Assembly (NCBI GenBank): GCA_037783415.1
Contig: JAZGTN010000043.1
Span: 682,001-746,000, forward strand
Direction: 5' to 3'
From: Leptasterias polaris
Lineage: Eukaryota; Echinodermata; Asteroidea; Forcipulatida; Asteriidae
Length of the DNA stretch: 64,000 nt
The stretch's first letter is position 1. Every line of letters starts with the position of its first letter. Both the position numbers and the translations under genes were made by a program. A model generated the notes under the pieces. That model was not told the DNA's origin, did no database searches, and worked only from the letters and a program-made list of their open reading frames with translations. Positions 32,220-43,279 of this stretch are shown here, in pieces.

Positions 32220-34660
32220 AAGTTTGAAAATCGGTTGTGTAGTTCTTGAGACATGGTCCCACTTCCGGTTGACCCATAGGTAAAGGTCAACATGGGGTCA
32301 CGGTTACCCAAGGCTAATCTCCAATGCCCAAGGAGTCTATAACTGAAAAAAGTTTGAAAATCGGTTGTGTAGTTCTTGAGATATGGTCTCACTTCCGGTT
32401 GACCCGGAAGTAAAGGTCAACATGGGGTCACAATTACCCAAGGCTAATCTCCAATGCCCAAGGAGTCTATAACTGAAAAAAATTGAAAATCGGACATTGT
32501 TTAGTATAAGATTATCTGATAACAAAATCCGTGTACAAAACATATGAGAAAAAGGCCGTTAAGAAAAATAATAATAACTAGGGATCAGGTGTTCGTAAAA
32601 ACGAACACAGAGGGGTTTCGGTTGTTGGAACAAAAATATAAATATCATAATTTCATACTGACATGTCATATAATTTCATACTACATGTCATATCCAATAG
32701 ATTAATTGTAGTCGTATACCCTAAAGGAACGCTTCGTAGTTACTGTTTGGACAATAGGGGAGATATGATTTTAAATGTTTGGAGCTTCATTTGTGAACCG
32801 GAAGGAAATGCCAAAGTGGTTTTTTTAAAAATAACTTTTGACTTTTGTCATCGACATAAGCTACCAGACGGCACCAAACTTTTGAGTTTACTTAATTGTA
32901 GTTCGGGGGAAAGAAAGCGTGTTCAAGGGAACGAGAACCTATTTTCTATAAATAATCTATTTGTTACCTAGAAAAACACACTGCGTTCATAAAATGAAAA
33001 ATAATATTTTGTGAGACAAAATTATATTTTCATCGAATTAAATAATATTTTGAGGAAACAAAATGATTTTGTTGGAATTTTGTGTGTCGAGGGATGCAAT
33101 AGAAATTTCGAGTGATTTTTCTTTTTCACCTTTTAATTTATAATTTCTTTTTCACTTGTCCCTTTAGGGGCTCCGGGTTTTATTTTTTTTTTTTTGGGGG
33201 GGGCTCAATTTTTTGGAATTGTTTGTCACAAATTTTGTTTAAAAACTAATTCTACCGTCAATATAAAAGTGGTATTCCTATGTATTGACATAAATCTTAT
33301 TTAATTAACAAGAAACTCGGTACAAATCGGGTCAAGGAACGTACACAGAGCATTGAAAAGTTGCGATTTTGAAACAACGGATTCGATCAGCGAGGTGTAC
33401 CGACTAGCAAACCCGCAATAACAACAACGTAGTTGGTGGTCTGGCTCCCTACCCCTCCCACATGTTCATGAGCTTCCAGGTATACAGCTATCTCTTGGCT
33501 GGGTTTCCGTCGAGGTAGCACTGCCGAGAAACTCTGCTCGCAAGTGACACGACTGCCCTTGTGTTTGTGTAGCTACCCCACGCTGTGCACTGTAAGACAC
33601 GCTTCCGTTGCTCGGACTCTGAAATAAAATCTTACGTTCGACTTTTTGTATTACTTACAACTTGTATCCATAATTTGAATACGTATTTTTGTGTGTCAAA
33701 TACTCATGAATTCTTGTTAAAAAACAGAGTTGAATTCGGTGCAGTAATTAATTTTTATACGGCTGGAAGTAAAACTAACTCCGAAGATCACGAGGGTTAT
33801 CCGAACCAAAACAGTGGTTCGGATAACCCATGTGACCTTCGTTTTTGAAAAATGCTCAAAAAACGACCAAAATTGATGGTTTCTTTTAGGAACCGTTCTT
33901 CTCATTCCTGGAAGACCTTAGGAGTCATGTTTTAGTCTATTTTGTAGCCAAAATAGCCCAAGGAAGCCGGTGTGTTTCTTTAAAAAGCCGTGAACACTTG
34001 TAATTATTGTGTTATAAGTAATTCCCTGTTTAACATTTTCTGAACTTAATTAATTCATTATGAAACGAACTGTGGTGCATTGTGATTAGGGTGATCATAT
34101 TTCACCCCTACTCAGGGTATGAAAGTTATTGAAATATAACTCAAGAGGTTGAAATTTTATGGAAGCCCACAGAGCTAGTCATGCCAAAATGTTTACTATT
34201 CCACATTTAATGAATATGGGACAATCTATTTAAGTACACATTTACATCTTTGGCGAACTTAATATTCAAGAGTGTTGCTTGTAAAAGTGTCGTAATCCAC
34301 ATTTAGCTTGTGAACTGTTTATTAGACCATCAACCCATGATAAATTGAAAGATTAAATAAACATGTATATTGGGTAATAAAATAACTTTGTTTCATAATT
34401 AATTTACATATGATCCTTTAGCTTGTCTTTTTAGCCTTCTGTATAACACAATTTTCTAAACCCCATGAGTTAAGAAGCTGTTGTTGTTTTTAAATCCTTA
34501 AATAAAATCCTTAAAACTGATTCAGACTAAAAGAACAACTGTTTCATGTTTTGTGATAAACATACGTTTGTGCAGTTAATGTAGAGGGTTCAGCCACCGA
34601 GAGTCCAGCACTTGATGGTCCAGCTGTTGATGGATTAATCCTTTATCAAATCTTGAAGAT
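32220..34660. repeat. right copy of the ~2.4-kb direct repeat; element-free
   Basis: Matches 23,339-25,747 from inside the minisatellite up to TCTTGAAGAT, then enters unique sequence (TTCCCTATAG) where the other two copies enter the LTR. It has its own differences: about 27 extra bases at ~34,297-34,325, an extra GTT near 34,485 and a shorter, interrupted poly-T near 33,180. It is therefore the most diverged of the three. The hairpin recurs at 33,782-33,841. Confidence 0.9.
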
Positions 34661-36133
34661 TTCCCTATAGAAATTAAGCATTGAAAAAAAGTAAAATGTT
34701 ACAATCTATTAAAAACAAATTTTACCCCAAAATTCATAAACCCAAATTTGTTTTACCTTCGGGGGGGGGATCTAGAAAAGAGAATCAATCCACTAACTAC
34801 GTAGTGTTCTATAGACCATGTGACCAGTGACATCACATGTTTACAAAAGAGCCACAGAGCCTGGACTTCCTGCAGGCACATGTATACACAGCTCGATGGA
34901 AGAATACAAAAAATCTTATGTTTTATGGTTATTGCCCTGTCTAATTTTCTGTAATTTTGATATGAAGAAAGAGGAGACATTTCAAAAGCTGTAAAACTAT
35001 TTCTTTTGTAAATTTTGAATTGTTTGTGAAAATTAGCCTGTGTAGTAACTAGTATCTTGTAGGAAATGTATTATAAATGTCACTTCTCCGTAAACAAATA
35101 GCTGTATCTCGCAACTCGCGTGATCGAATCTTGCGTAAGGTTTTAAATCTCGCACTCAGTCATGTTATTGGTATTGAATCATGCGGATTTCAAACCCATC
35201 CCTTTTTTTTATTGACTAATTCCAATGTCTTCTAACAAAGAAAGGACCAATGTCAATGAAGGGATGGAAGAAGCTTGCCACTCTATCTTAAACAAAGGGA
35301 TATATTTTATCGTCGTTTAGTGACATGACGGTGAACACCATTGACACAGGCTCAGTGTCCGGTGTGTACGGTACCGGTGTGTACATGTACATTGTAGATT
35401 TTACGTCATCCGTACTGCCTAATCGGTTTTGCCTAGTATTCGGACACGGATTTTCTGATCATAAATCACTTACCCGTGCGATTTGCTTCTTCTTGTCGTC
35501 CGTTTGGCCTTTTCACTCTCTGGTTTTTCAGCTTGATTCCCTGACCACGTTGTGGCAATCTTTGGGGCCTTCAGTGTGGACTAAACTTCACCCTTTATGA
35601 GGACTTTTGCTAGACCTTCGCGCTGCGCAGAGAGTTTCGTTCGCAGCAACAACAACAGCCGAATTCAGATCCGAAATACGTTAAAAACTAAACCAGGTCC
35701 AAGTCTCTCATCGTATATGTCTATGTAGTCTGTGTATTATTGTACGAAATACGCAACAACATCGCTCGTATACACAGGACTAGGACTGGGATCAAGTTTA
35801 GAATCTTAGAGCATTAGGTTTGTACACAGATTCAAAAAGCGCAATAAATGACGTCATCGTGACGTCGTCCGTCATTTTAGGCCACCAAACAGTTAAACTG
35901 TATCCCACAAATATATAATCGAAAAAAGTTTGACGATCGGTCGTATACTTTTCGTGGTCTCAAGATTGTCTAATTAAATATTCATGTCATTATAACTAAG
36001 TAAATTAATTAATTAAGTTAAGCTAATTACATAAAACTATTACTTCATGACCTAAGCTTTAATATGGTATAAGAATTGACCCTTTTATACTAAGCTAGGT
36101 ATGATTTTTGGACATAACACAACGTGTATTAAA
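34661..36133. other. no supported gene
   Basis: Unique sequence right of the duplicated block. A short stretch at ~35,911-35,945 (TCGAAAAAAGTTTGACGATCGG) resembles part of the 125-bp minisatellite. A TGACGTCA octamer lies near 35,858. The longest frames show no recognisable domain. Confidence 0.5.
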
Positions 36134-36205
36134 CCAATGGCCTTTCAGTTGGTAGGGCGCCGGCACGTTAAACCGGAGGTCGTTGGTTCAAATCCCGCTC
36201 TAGTC
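36134..36205 (+). repeat. tRNA-like core of a dispersed repeat (copy 2)
   Basis: Carries TTTCAGTTGGTAGGGCGCCG and GTTGGTTCAAATCCCGCTC, followed by GTCAATTTTTCTTTGTTCA. The same 3' sequence follows the 47.9-kb copy. The 5' acceptor side is degraded. Confidence 0.6.
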
Positions 36206-36336
36206 AATTTTTCTTTGTTCAACCCAAAATCATTTAAACATTTACCCAGTCAGTTTCCCTTGTGGTTTATTATTTTATATTGGAAAGAATAATAATAATA
36301 TGAAGAAGAACAAATAAAAATCCTAACGAAAACAAA

Positions 36337-36433
36337 AGCTGTTCCGACCGCTACGTCGGAACAGCTAATAATAATTTAAAAAAGGAATCTCGACGAAAAC
36401 AATAGGCGTTTCGGCTACCAGGCCGAAACCCCT
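36337..36433. repeat. pair of related hairpin repeats
   Basis: Hairpin 1 (36,337-36,366) has a perfect 12-bp stem AGCTGTTCCGAC around CGCTAC. Hairpin 2 (36,404-36,433) has an 11/12-bp stem AGGCGTTTCGGC around TACCAG. Each is preceded by ACGAAAACAA and followed by CTAATAAT or CTAATGAT. Different stems in the same frame suggest compensatory change within one repeat family. Confidence 0.65.
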
Positions 36434-36439
36434 AATGAT

Positions 36440-37485
36440 ATTTTACACCGTATTAACGTGAGGTTAGAGACTTGCGACTTTCCCCCACTTGTTTGAGGTC
36501 TCCGTCTATTGGAAAGTGCATACAAACTTCAATTTGACCCTGGAGCTCCTCTCTTAATGTGTGAAGAAGCTTTTAGGCTTGGCTTTCACATGTTGTGCAA
36601 GGACGTGCCTTGTTGTCAGAATTGTCAGTTCCTTTCATAAGAAACTGATGAAATCAGCGGGTTTTTTAAGTTCAATTACACCCCTATCTTTGTAAGCTTT
36701 GTATGTATTATATGTTATTTATTCGACCTTTGAATTCAGAAAGAGCCAAAACCTTGTGCATGTGATGTAGTGATTTCTCAACAGGACATTGTTTTGGTTA
36801 CAACACTAACTTGAGGAACTTGAAACTAGATTAAGATATTTGTGTGCAATTTTTGGGGTTCCCCTTTGTTCTTGTTAATTTAGTAAAAATTTCATAACAG
36901 TTCCATTCGTTTCAGTAAACATTGCCTTTTAATCTGACTTAAACTGTTTAATTTTTCAAAGTGTATGTGTTCATTCTGGAAATTAATTGAGATCAAATGG
37001 AAGTTGACTTGGGATGGTGGTATGCCTGACATGCTGTTTATTACCAAACATCTGTGCATATTACACAATGGGCTATATTGTTGGCCATTCCTACTTACTG
37101 TCCCTGTGCTGTTGAGTAATGTTTTATCTAAACCCCACCCCTTTTTAGTATACTTATGTGATAGAACTTGTTATTGAATAGCTTTTGATTCACAGATACT
37201 GTCATATTCATTCCTGTTCTCTTTTGTGCATTTGCAGCATAGTAATTTTACACATTTATTTTTGATAATTATATACATTAAACATACGTACATATATCTT
37301 TTCATTGTATTTTTAGGTCATTTTATTTATAATTTCTTTTAATGTATTTTTGAGGTTATTTTACTTATATTTATATATATTTTTGTGTACATATTTTTAA
37401 CTACAAATTTTCATAATTTGCCCTCTGGCTGCGATGACATTTTCATTAACAAACCATTACAATTAATTTCCTTTCCTGTCTTAGA
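36440..37485. other. no supported exon; probable intron or upstream sequence
   Basis: AT-rich, ending in a pyrimidine-rich stretch and TTAG that serves as acceptor for the exon at 37,486. No upstream exon of that gene is recognised here. Confidence 0.5.
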
Positions 37486-37693
37486 ATCCACCGGTATCTC
37501 CACCGGAGTGGTTGTGGGCATCATCCTCGGTGTCCTCGCAGCTGTCCTCTTCATTGGCCTGGTAGCCTTCTTCATGGTAACCCGATCCTCCAGCAAATCA
37601 AAAGCACCCCTTGATATCGGCACAGTCGGGTTCGACAACGCTGTGTATCATACAGACACCGGGGTGGTTCAGGTCCAAGACACAATGCAGTAG
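37486..37693 (+). CDS. terminal exon of a type I single-pass membrane protein
   Basis: A TTTCCTGTCTTAG acceptor precedes a frame entered in phase 1. It encodes a short Ser/Thr-rich juxtamembrane stretch (ESTGISTG, of which the first codon is completed by the previous exon), a strongly hydrophobic segment of about 24 residues (VVVGIILGV...GLVAFFMV), the stop-transfer residues TRSSSKSK, and a ~35-residue cytoplasmic tail with GFDNAVYHTDTG before a TAG stop. FDNAVY resembles the FxNPxY endocytosis signal of LDL-receptor-type proteins with Ala in place of Pro, so a recycling or scaffold-binding receptor is plausible. The extracellular part is not identified, so no family name is given. A 3'UTR with an AATAAA at 38,753 follows. 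Confidence 0.75.
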
Positions 37694-38780
37694 GCAGCTG
37701 ATGCTTAAAAATAACCAGAAGAATACAAAATCATGCACTGTTAAGACTTCCAATGTTTGCATTGTTACCCAGTTTTAGTGTGTGGAAAAAATGTTGACAG
37801 TTTTAAAAGCCCATTTCTTGCATTTCTTTAAAAGAGTGTATTGTTATATATTCTGCGAAAGTTAAAAAGGTGTTCGACCGGGGCTTTCCTGTTATGGCAT
37901 TTTATGTATATTTTCTATGAAATGTTTATACATATGAACAGATTCTTAAAAATGATACAGCCTTATAACAACAATTTCAACACAGGTAAATGATATGCTA
38001 AAATGAATCATGTTGAAAGCGTCAGTGAGATTAATATAAATCAACCCATCAATGATCTGTAAAGTTGTTATATAATAATATATATTTCCCCTCATGAATA
38101 TTCAGTATGTATAAATGTAGAGCTTTTTTTTTCAAATTATTTTTAAGCAGGGTGTTCTCCAGAAAGAACACTGAGAGAAAACAATGCTTAAAATTGTTTG
38201 CTAACTCAAAATAAGCAGGATCCCAGTCAAAGATGGTACGTAGTACATTGGATTTTGGCTGGTGACCCTATTCTGGTAAGCAAATGTTTGTTGTGCTTAG
38301 CTACTTTTGTGCTTTGAAGCTATGAAATCGGGATCTGATCTTTTCACCACTATTGACCCAATTGCGAATCTAATTGTGTCACTGGTTCAGAAACTCAGTC
38401 ATGTGTAGATTTGTTTAGTTCTTTCTCTGTTACAAGTTTTTTATTCCACTTCTTAAACTGAACATATATTCAACATCTTCTCTCAGTAGATTTGTTCGGT
38501 TTGTTTTTTTATTCCTAAAGCGCTTTTGAGGATTCCCTTATTCCAGGTTTTACAAAAAATACAAATTTATTTCAATAATAATGGATCCTTTGATTACTAA
38601 CCATGTAAAGGAGAGGCCCCATGCTGTATTTCTGTCTTAATTATCATTCTTATCAAAATTACATTATTCTCTTTCTCTTTTTTATACAGAATTGTGAACA
38701 TATTGTTCTTATATCACGTGATTTTATATTTCTACTTCTAAATATTCATAATAATAAAGTGTGAAGACTTTATTGAAAGT
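37694..38780 (+). other. probable 3'UTR with poly(A) signal
   Basis: Follows the stop codon of the membrane-protein exon. An AATAAA hexamer at 38,753-38,758 followed by a T-rich stretch is the likely cleavage signal. A truncated copy of MITE-like element A lies inside. If this is the right signal, the 3'UTR is about 1.1 kb. Confidence 0.5.
38190..38335 (-). mobile_element. truncated MITE-like element A
   Basis: AATAAGCAGGATCCCAGTCA and TGCTTAGCTACTTTTGTGCT match the reverse complement of the element at 9,578-9,837, in the same order. The outer end resembles GCTATGAAATCGGGATC. It lies in the probable 3'UTR of the membrane-protein gene. Confidence 0.6.
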
Positions 38781-38816
38781 CGGTCTGTTTCATTTCATGA
38801 CAACGAAATTTGTATT

Positions 38817-39060
38817 TAGTGGGTTTTACGCACCGGTATAAAATGTGTTACTATAGTCACAAGCACCGTAAAAAAGTAAAACACGAAACATTAACAAACA
38901 ACAACAGCATAGCCTGTAACAAAAAACAACACCATTTAAACTACGGGCGCCATGTGTTACCTTGTATCTGTTGGGACCTTTATTTTTAAAACAGACAGTA
39001 TGGTGTTTTTCCCCCCAATTTTTGCAACGAACGGGAGCTCAATAGAGATTAAACCCTCAA
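38817..39060 (+). repeat. direct repeat, left copy
   Basis: Shares AGTGGGTTTTACG, AACAACAACA...GCCTGTAACAAAAAAC and TTTGCAACGAACG with 39,712-39,850 in the same order. It could be a tandem duplication or the ends of an old element. Confidence 0.5.
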
Positions 39061-39064
39061 GTTC

Positions 39065-39510
39065 CTGCACCCGCCCTAGTTTGCTGAAAGGATGTTTAGT
39101 TTTCAAGACTCTTGCAATAATGTACTAGAATCTTGGTTCGAATTTGAAAAGATACCCAAGGCTTACTATTTACGTACAATTTTCGTCCTTTTTGTTAATC
39201 TTTTCATTGAATAACAGATATTTTCAAGTTCAGAAGTGATAAGTCCCTATAAGGGAGCAATAAGTGCCTCTCGTTAACGGCTACCGGTAATTTTTATGGC
39301 GACTATTTTTTTAAAGGTTAAAATGAACAATAGTTTTTGAAGGATTTTTAATTACCTGGCATCAAATGCACATACCGACTAAATGCCAAGGCAGTAGTTG
39401 TTGACATATCATCATGATGAAAGAAAGTTACATGTTTAGTGGTTACAATTGAGCGTGGTGTTGGTAAGAAGAGCTACAAAAATCCCATCATCATTAGCGT
39501 TAAAACTTTT
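39065..39510 (+). repeat. dispersed repeat C, copy 1
   Basis: Diverged match to 63,040-63,440 over about 400 bp. Shared blocks include GATGTTTAGTTTTCAA, TTTACGTACA, TTTTTATGGCGA and GAGCGTGGTGTTGGTA. Non-coding. No inverted ends are recognised. Confidence 0.7.
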
Positions 39511-39711
39511 ACAAGTCAACCGTGAAGGGAAAATTTAAACATGCTTTATATAATCGATTGCCATTGACTTGACCAACGCGTATCAATTACTATATAAATT
39601 TATTTTGATGTTACGTTTTGTTGATAAGCGTTGCTAAAAGGTCGATGTTACGAACTGTCTCGAGTTACGGACCAACTTCACGCTTTTCTACGCATTGCCT
39701 TCCGGGCAGTG

Positions 39712-39850
39712 GGTTTTACGTAAAAAATGTTACCGGTCTCGAGTACAGAAAAAGGTGAACAACAACACACCAACCCGTAACAAAAAAACAAAAACAATGT
39801 TTGGTCTGCAACTCTTTGCAACGAACAGAGTTCATTAGGACTTGGTCACC
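39712..39850 (+). repeat. direct repeat, right copy
   Basis: See 38,817-39,060. The two copies bracket dispersed repeat C. Confidence 0.5.
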
Positions 39851-41020
39851 TGGAATCGAAGACTTGACGCAGCTGCCCGCGGTAGAAACCCCGGACCTTG
39901 TCGGCAAGTTGGCGACCGAGAAATCTTTGTTTCTTCAGTCAACAAGGAAGAGGTAATTAATCCGATTGCATTGTTTTGACATAGATGTTATCATGATTTG
40001 AATCGGTACCTGCTCTTGCAAAGGTGTGTGAGCGTGGGTGTTCTTACATGGTTAATACAAGGCTCTCCAAACAATAATTATAATGTCAGACTGAAGGTCA
40101 TGGTATAGTAGCATATAGGCCTAAGCACTAAACTTGCCATTGCAGAGAAAGTAATTCTTGGCTGCTCTCAAAATTTCACATTTTGTAAACTGTGTGGCCG
40201 ACTATCCACCATAGCAATGGACTTAAATGATTGTTTGAAACAATATTTTAACTCGGTCAAGTTGAATGGTTCCCGTGTTTGACGAGCCGTGTGGTTACCA
40301 GCAAGGTCTCACTTGGCGAAACTGAGACCCATAATCTAATCACTCTTGTTTAAGGGACATCTGACATGGTACATGTTCTTGTGCCATGTATTGTGCGTAT
40401 AATATAGGTGGATCTTTGTGAAAGGAAGTGTAAGTATATTATAAAGGTCATTTTTATAATCAAATTATTGTTCCTCGGTATGCTACTTGAGCTTGTCGGG
40501 GACGATATCTTCCTAAAGATGTGTTGGGTTAGATTTTGTGCAAGTTGAATTCAATGTAGGTCTATTATTTTCTCAGAATCTATATAAGGAGCATTTTGAG
40601 AAAACTTACAAAAGAGCAATCTCGATAATGGTAGACGCTATTGTTGAGAAACGGTTATTTGTTTGTCTTCAATCCATCTCTAAAAGTTGATGCGGGAACG
40701 TTTTAGTTATTCAATTACTATTCATCATTTTTCACTCGTCAAAACCCATGGCTGTTTCAATTCACGTATATTAGCCTATATTCCCATTTCGTTTTCAGGG
40801 TTTCACAAAAACAAAATAACGTCATCACATATTTTTTCATATTGTATTGGAGAAGGTCAATCGAAGGAAGATGTATAAATAACCATACAACAATAATTAT
40901 ATATTCCAAAAAAACACAATGAAGCTGGGGAAAATATAGAGGTGTGTTCAATAGACCAATCTTGTATAGAAATGCCTTTAGAAAACAAGATACTGGACTT
41001 CGTAACAGAAATTAAGTTAT
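39851..41020. other. no recognisable feature
   Basis: Low-complexity AT-rich sequence with short frames only. Confidence 0.5.
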
Positions 41021-41023
41021 CTG

Positions 41024-41911
41024 CCGTCGCCCGTCGTCTCTTGCTCTTTATTGTATCCCATTTCTGCCATTTGTCAGTTCCATATATGCCATTTTTCGTC
41101 GTGCGTCGTGCGTCGTGCGTCGTGCGTCGCCCGTCGTGCGTCGGGCCTCCTCTAAATTATCCCACGTTGAATTTTATTTTTTTGGGGCAAAAATAACACT
41201 TGGTTTGAATTTCAGAATAAAAATATATATTTTATTTTTTATTTTAATTTTGTGCCAGGGGGATAGGGCCAAGGATTTCAGGTAGTCCAGCATATCAGCA
41301 CTATTTATAGTGCTAACAAAACACTTTTCTAAAGTCTTGTGTGTACCTACCAGCAATTCAAGTCATGTCGAAGCTTCAGTATACAACAAATTTCACTGTA
41401 TGTGTATCCGGCATCAAAATAATGCTGAATAAGTTCATCTCGTGGAAACTATTAGGGAATCTAACATTATGAGTATTTACTGCATCAGTTCAACGTTACT
41501 ATGGTATGTCCGGGGGTCTGATTTGTGATATCGTGTACATGTAACAGACAGAAATATTACAATACAACTTACAAGGCCTGAAGTCATGGTTGTGCACAAT
41601 TATGAGTTATGCCTAGAAATACAATCTACCGCTGAGTTTTATTTATTTATTTACAGTACTTATTTAATACGACAAGGTTATTATTTTCAAACCAAGTGTT
41701 ATTTTTGCCCCCAAAAATAGAATTCAACGTGGGATAATTTGGAGGAGGCACGACGGGCGACGGACGACGCACGACGGGCGACGGGCGACGGACGACGCAC
41801 GACGGGCGACGGGCGACGGGCGACGCACGACGGGCGACGGACGGCGCATGACGGGCGACGGGCGACGCACGACGCACGACGGCAGATATGGAATTCCATA
41901 GGGAACGGAAC
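41024..41911. mobile_element. foldback element with heptamer arrays
   Basis: The left side has CGTCGTG/CGTCGCC heptamers (41,096-41,145) followed by CCTCCTCTAAATTATCCCAC and about 50 more bases. The right side (41,682-41,884) has the same sequences in reverse complement, with about 19 heptamers (GACGGGC, GACGGAC, GACGCAC). Outer parts share CCATATnTGCC. The total length is about 890 bp with a ~470-bp unique centre. A 7-bp period keeps several frames open at once, giving false Arg-rich proteins on both strands. The form fits a foldback or MITE-type DNA element with subterminal repeat arrays. Confidence 0.75.
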
Positions 41912-43116
41912 AAACAAAGCTACAACGCGACCGAACGAATTGGGACAAAACAAAAAGGAAAATCATAACTAGAAACTATAGAGCTGAGGGATGAAAAGAG
42001 AAGAAGTAATTCTAGATAGTAAGAGACAAGTTGTTTTTGTATGAGTTCTTAAACATAAACTTGTTGGTGTGCGCCATGGGAGTCGGCTTCGTCGTGTTGT
42101 GTGCAGTGTGCATTTTAGGTGACACGCGCGTAGGTAGACCCGCATGCAATTTGACACTCACAATGGCACACCATGTGCAAACTCTAGCCGCCGCGATCGC
42201 GACGTTATCAGTCGGTGCAAGGGGGTCAATATACATGACTATGGTTTTTATTAATGTCAGCCAACGTTTGGGGACTTTTCCATCTTACATAATTATACCT
42301 GTATTCATATTAGTATATAAAGAATAATAAACAACATATTTGTGGGCCAAAATTCCATGCGGGCGGGTACGAGAAACTAGTAATCAACTGCCATTGTATA
42401 GTCTGGTACTAAATATTAAATCTGAAAATTAGTGTAACGAAAGAACACCATTGACCCAGCAAGCGCTGCTTGGTGTTGATACGGCGCGCTACCCATAGCG
42501 AGGCTGCAATGGACCGTGATCATTGACCTCTTTTATATCGATATAATATGATAGAGATTAATGACATAACGCCGCCATCTTATATCAGAGGTAAGATATT
42601 ACTGAAACAATGTATGCGCAAGCACATGATCAGCCAACAAGCAGCTTTGTTTTGACCTCTAGCTGAGGGCGCCCTGCTTAAAATTTGACATCATGTGCGG
42701 GAACTCTGTTTTTCTTTGAGGAATTACATGATAAAATTAACCCACGAGCTTGCCATGTTTTGCAAAGGCTCCTCCAGGTCCCACGAGATCGATTTATGTC
42801 AGTAATGCCTTGATTGGATGAAGACAATAATTAAATCAGTTGAAAATTACACATTAAGGTACGCCAGCCGGTTGTGCTTAATGCTCGATGTACTTGTTTA
42901 GGTTGCCTTTGCCTCCGCCTGCCAAACGACGATTTCAAATAATTGGATCATCTTAAAAGTACCGTACGTTACACGTCCTTCATGAACGTTGTTCCCGCAT
43001 ACGACTCGTGGTGCGAGACGCACTGTACGATGTCGTATGAGTGAGCGTACTGTATAATTAAACAGTTGTGTTCCAATTCAACAACATGAGTAGTGATAAA
43101 TAATTATATCTAAACA
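41912..43116. other. no supported gene
   Basis: Contains a relatively GC-rich patch at ~42,070-42,230. Open frames run on both strands there (98 aa on plus, 62 to 74 aa on minus) without recognisable domains or splice context. Confidence 0.4.
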
Positions 43117-43203
43117 CCAAGGCGAAATCAGATTATCCAAGGCTAATGGCGTATCATACCGTCGTTAGCCTTCTTGGTAATCTGATTAATCTACTTGCCT
43201 TGG
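43117..43203. repeat. imperfect foldback repeat
   Basis: CCAAGGC...ATCAGATTA...CCAAG..GCTAA at the left is mirrored by GTTAGCC..CTTGG.TAATCTGAT...GCCTTGG at the right, around a ~15-nt centre. The arms differ by small gaps. Confidence 0.65.
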
Positions 43204-43279
43204 ATTACGGATCTTAATATCGGTACTCATTATTGGTGCACCTGAGTAGGCCGGAGTGACCCTCAAGGAGTGACCCTCT

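Larger units (their letters stand above)
20916..32679. repeat. tandem unit 2 of the ~11.75-kb segmental duplication
   Basis: Direct continuation of unit 1 and nearly identical to it, 19 bp longer because of the 2-nt and 16-nt segments missing in unit 1 and one homopolymer change. It ends where unit 1 ended (TTTCAT), but the sequence then continues into host sequence (ACTACATGTC) instead of restarting. Confidence 0.93.

Noticed and set aside
9171..32679. Treating the two ~11.75-kb units as certain biological duplication
   Set aside because: Near-identity also fits an assembly error; the copies differ by real-looking indels and the third partial copy is more diverged, so duplication is favoured but not proven.
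41647..41972. Arg-rich proteins read through the heptamer arrays in several frames
   Set aside because: A 7-bp repeat without stops keeps frames open on both strands; low-complexity artefact.
42031..42327. 98-codon plus-strand frame, and overlapping minus-strand frames with LAPTDNVAIAAARV
   Set aside because: No domain, splice sites or family recognised; kept only as a GC-rich patch.
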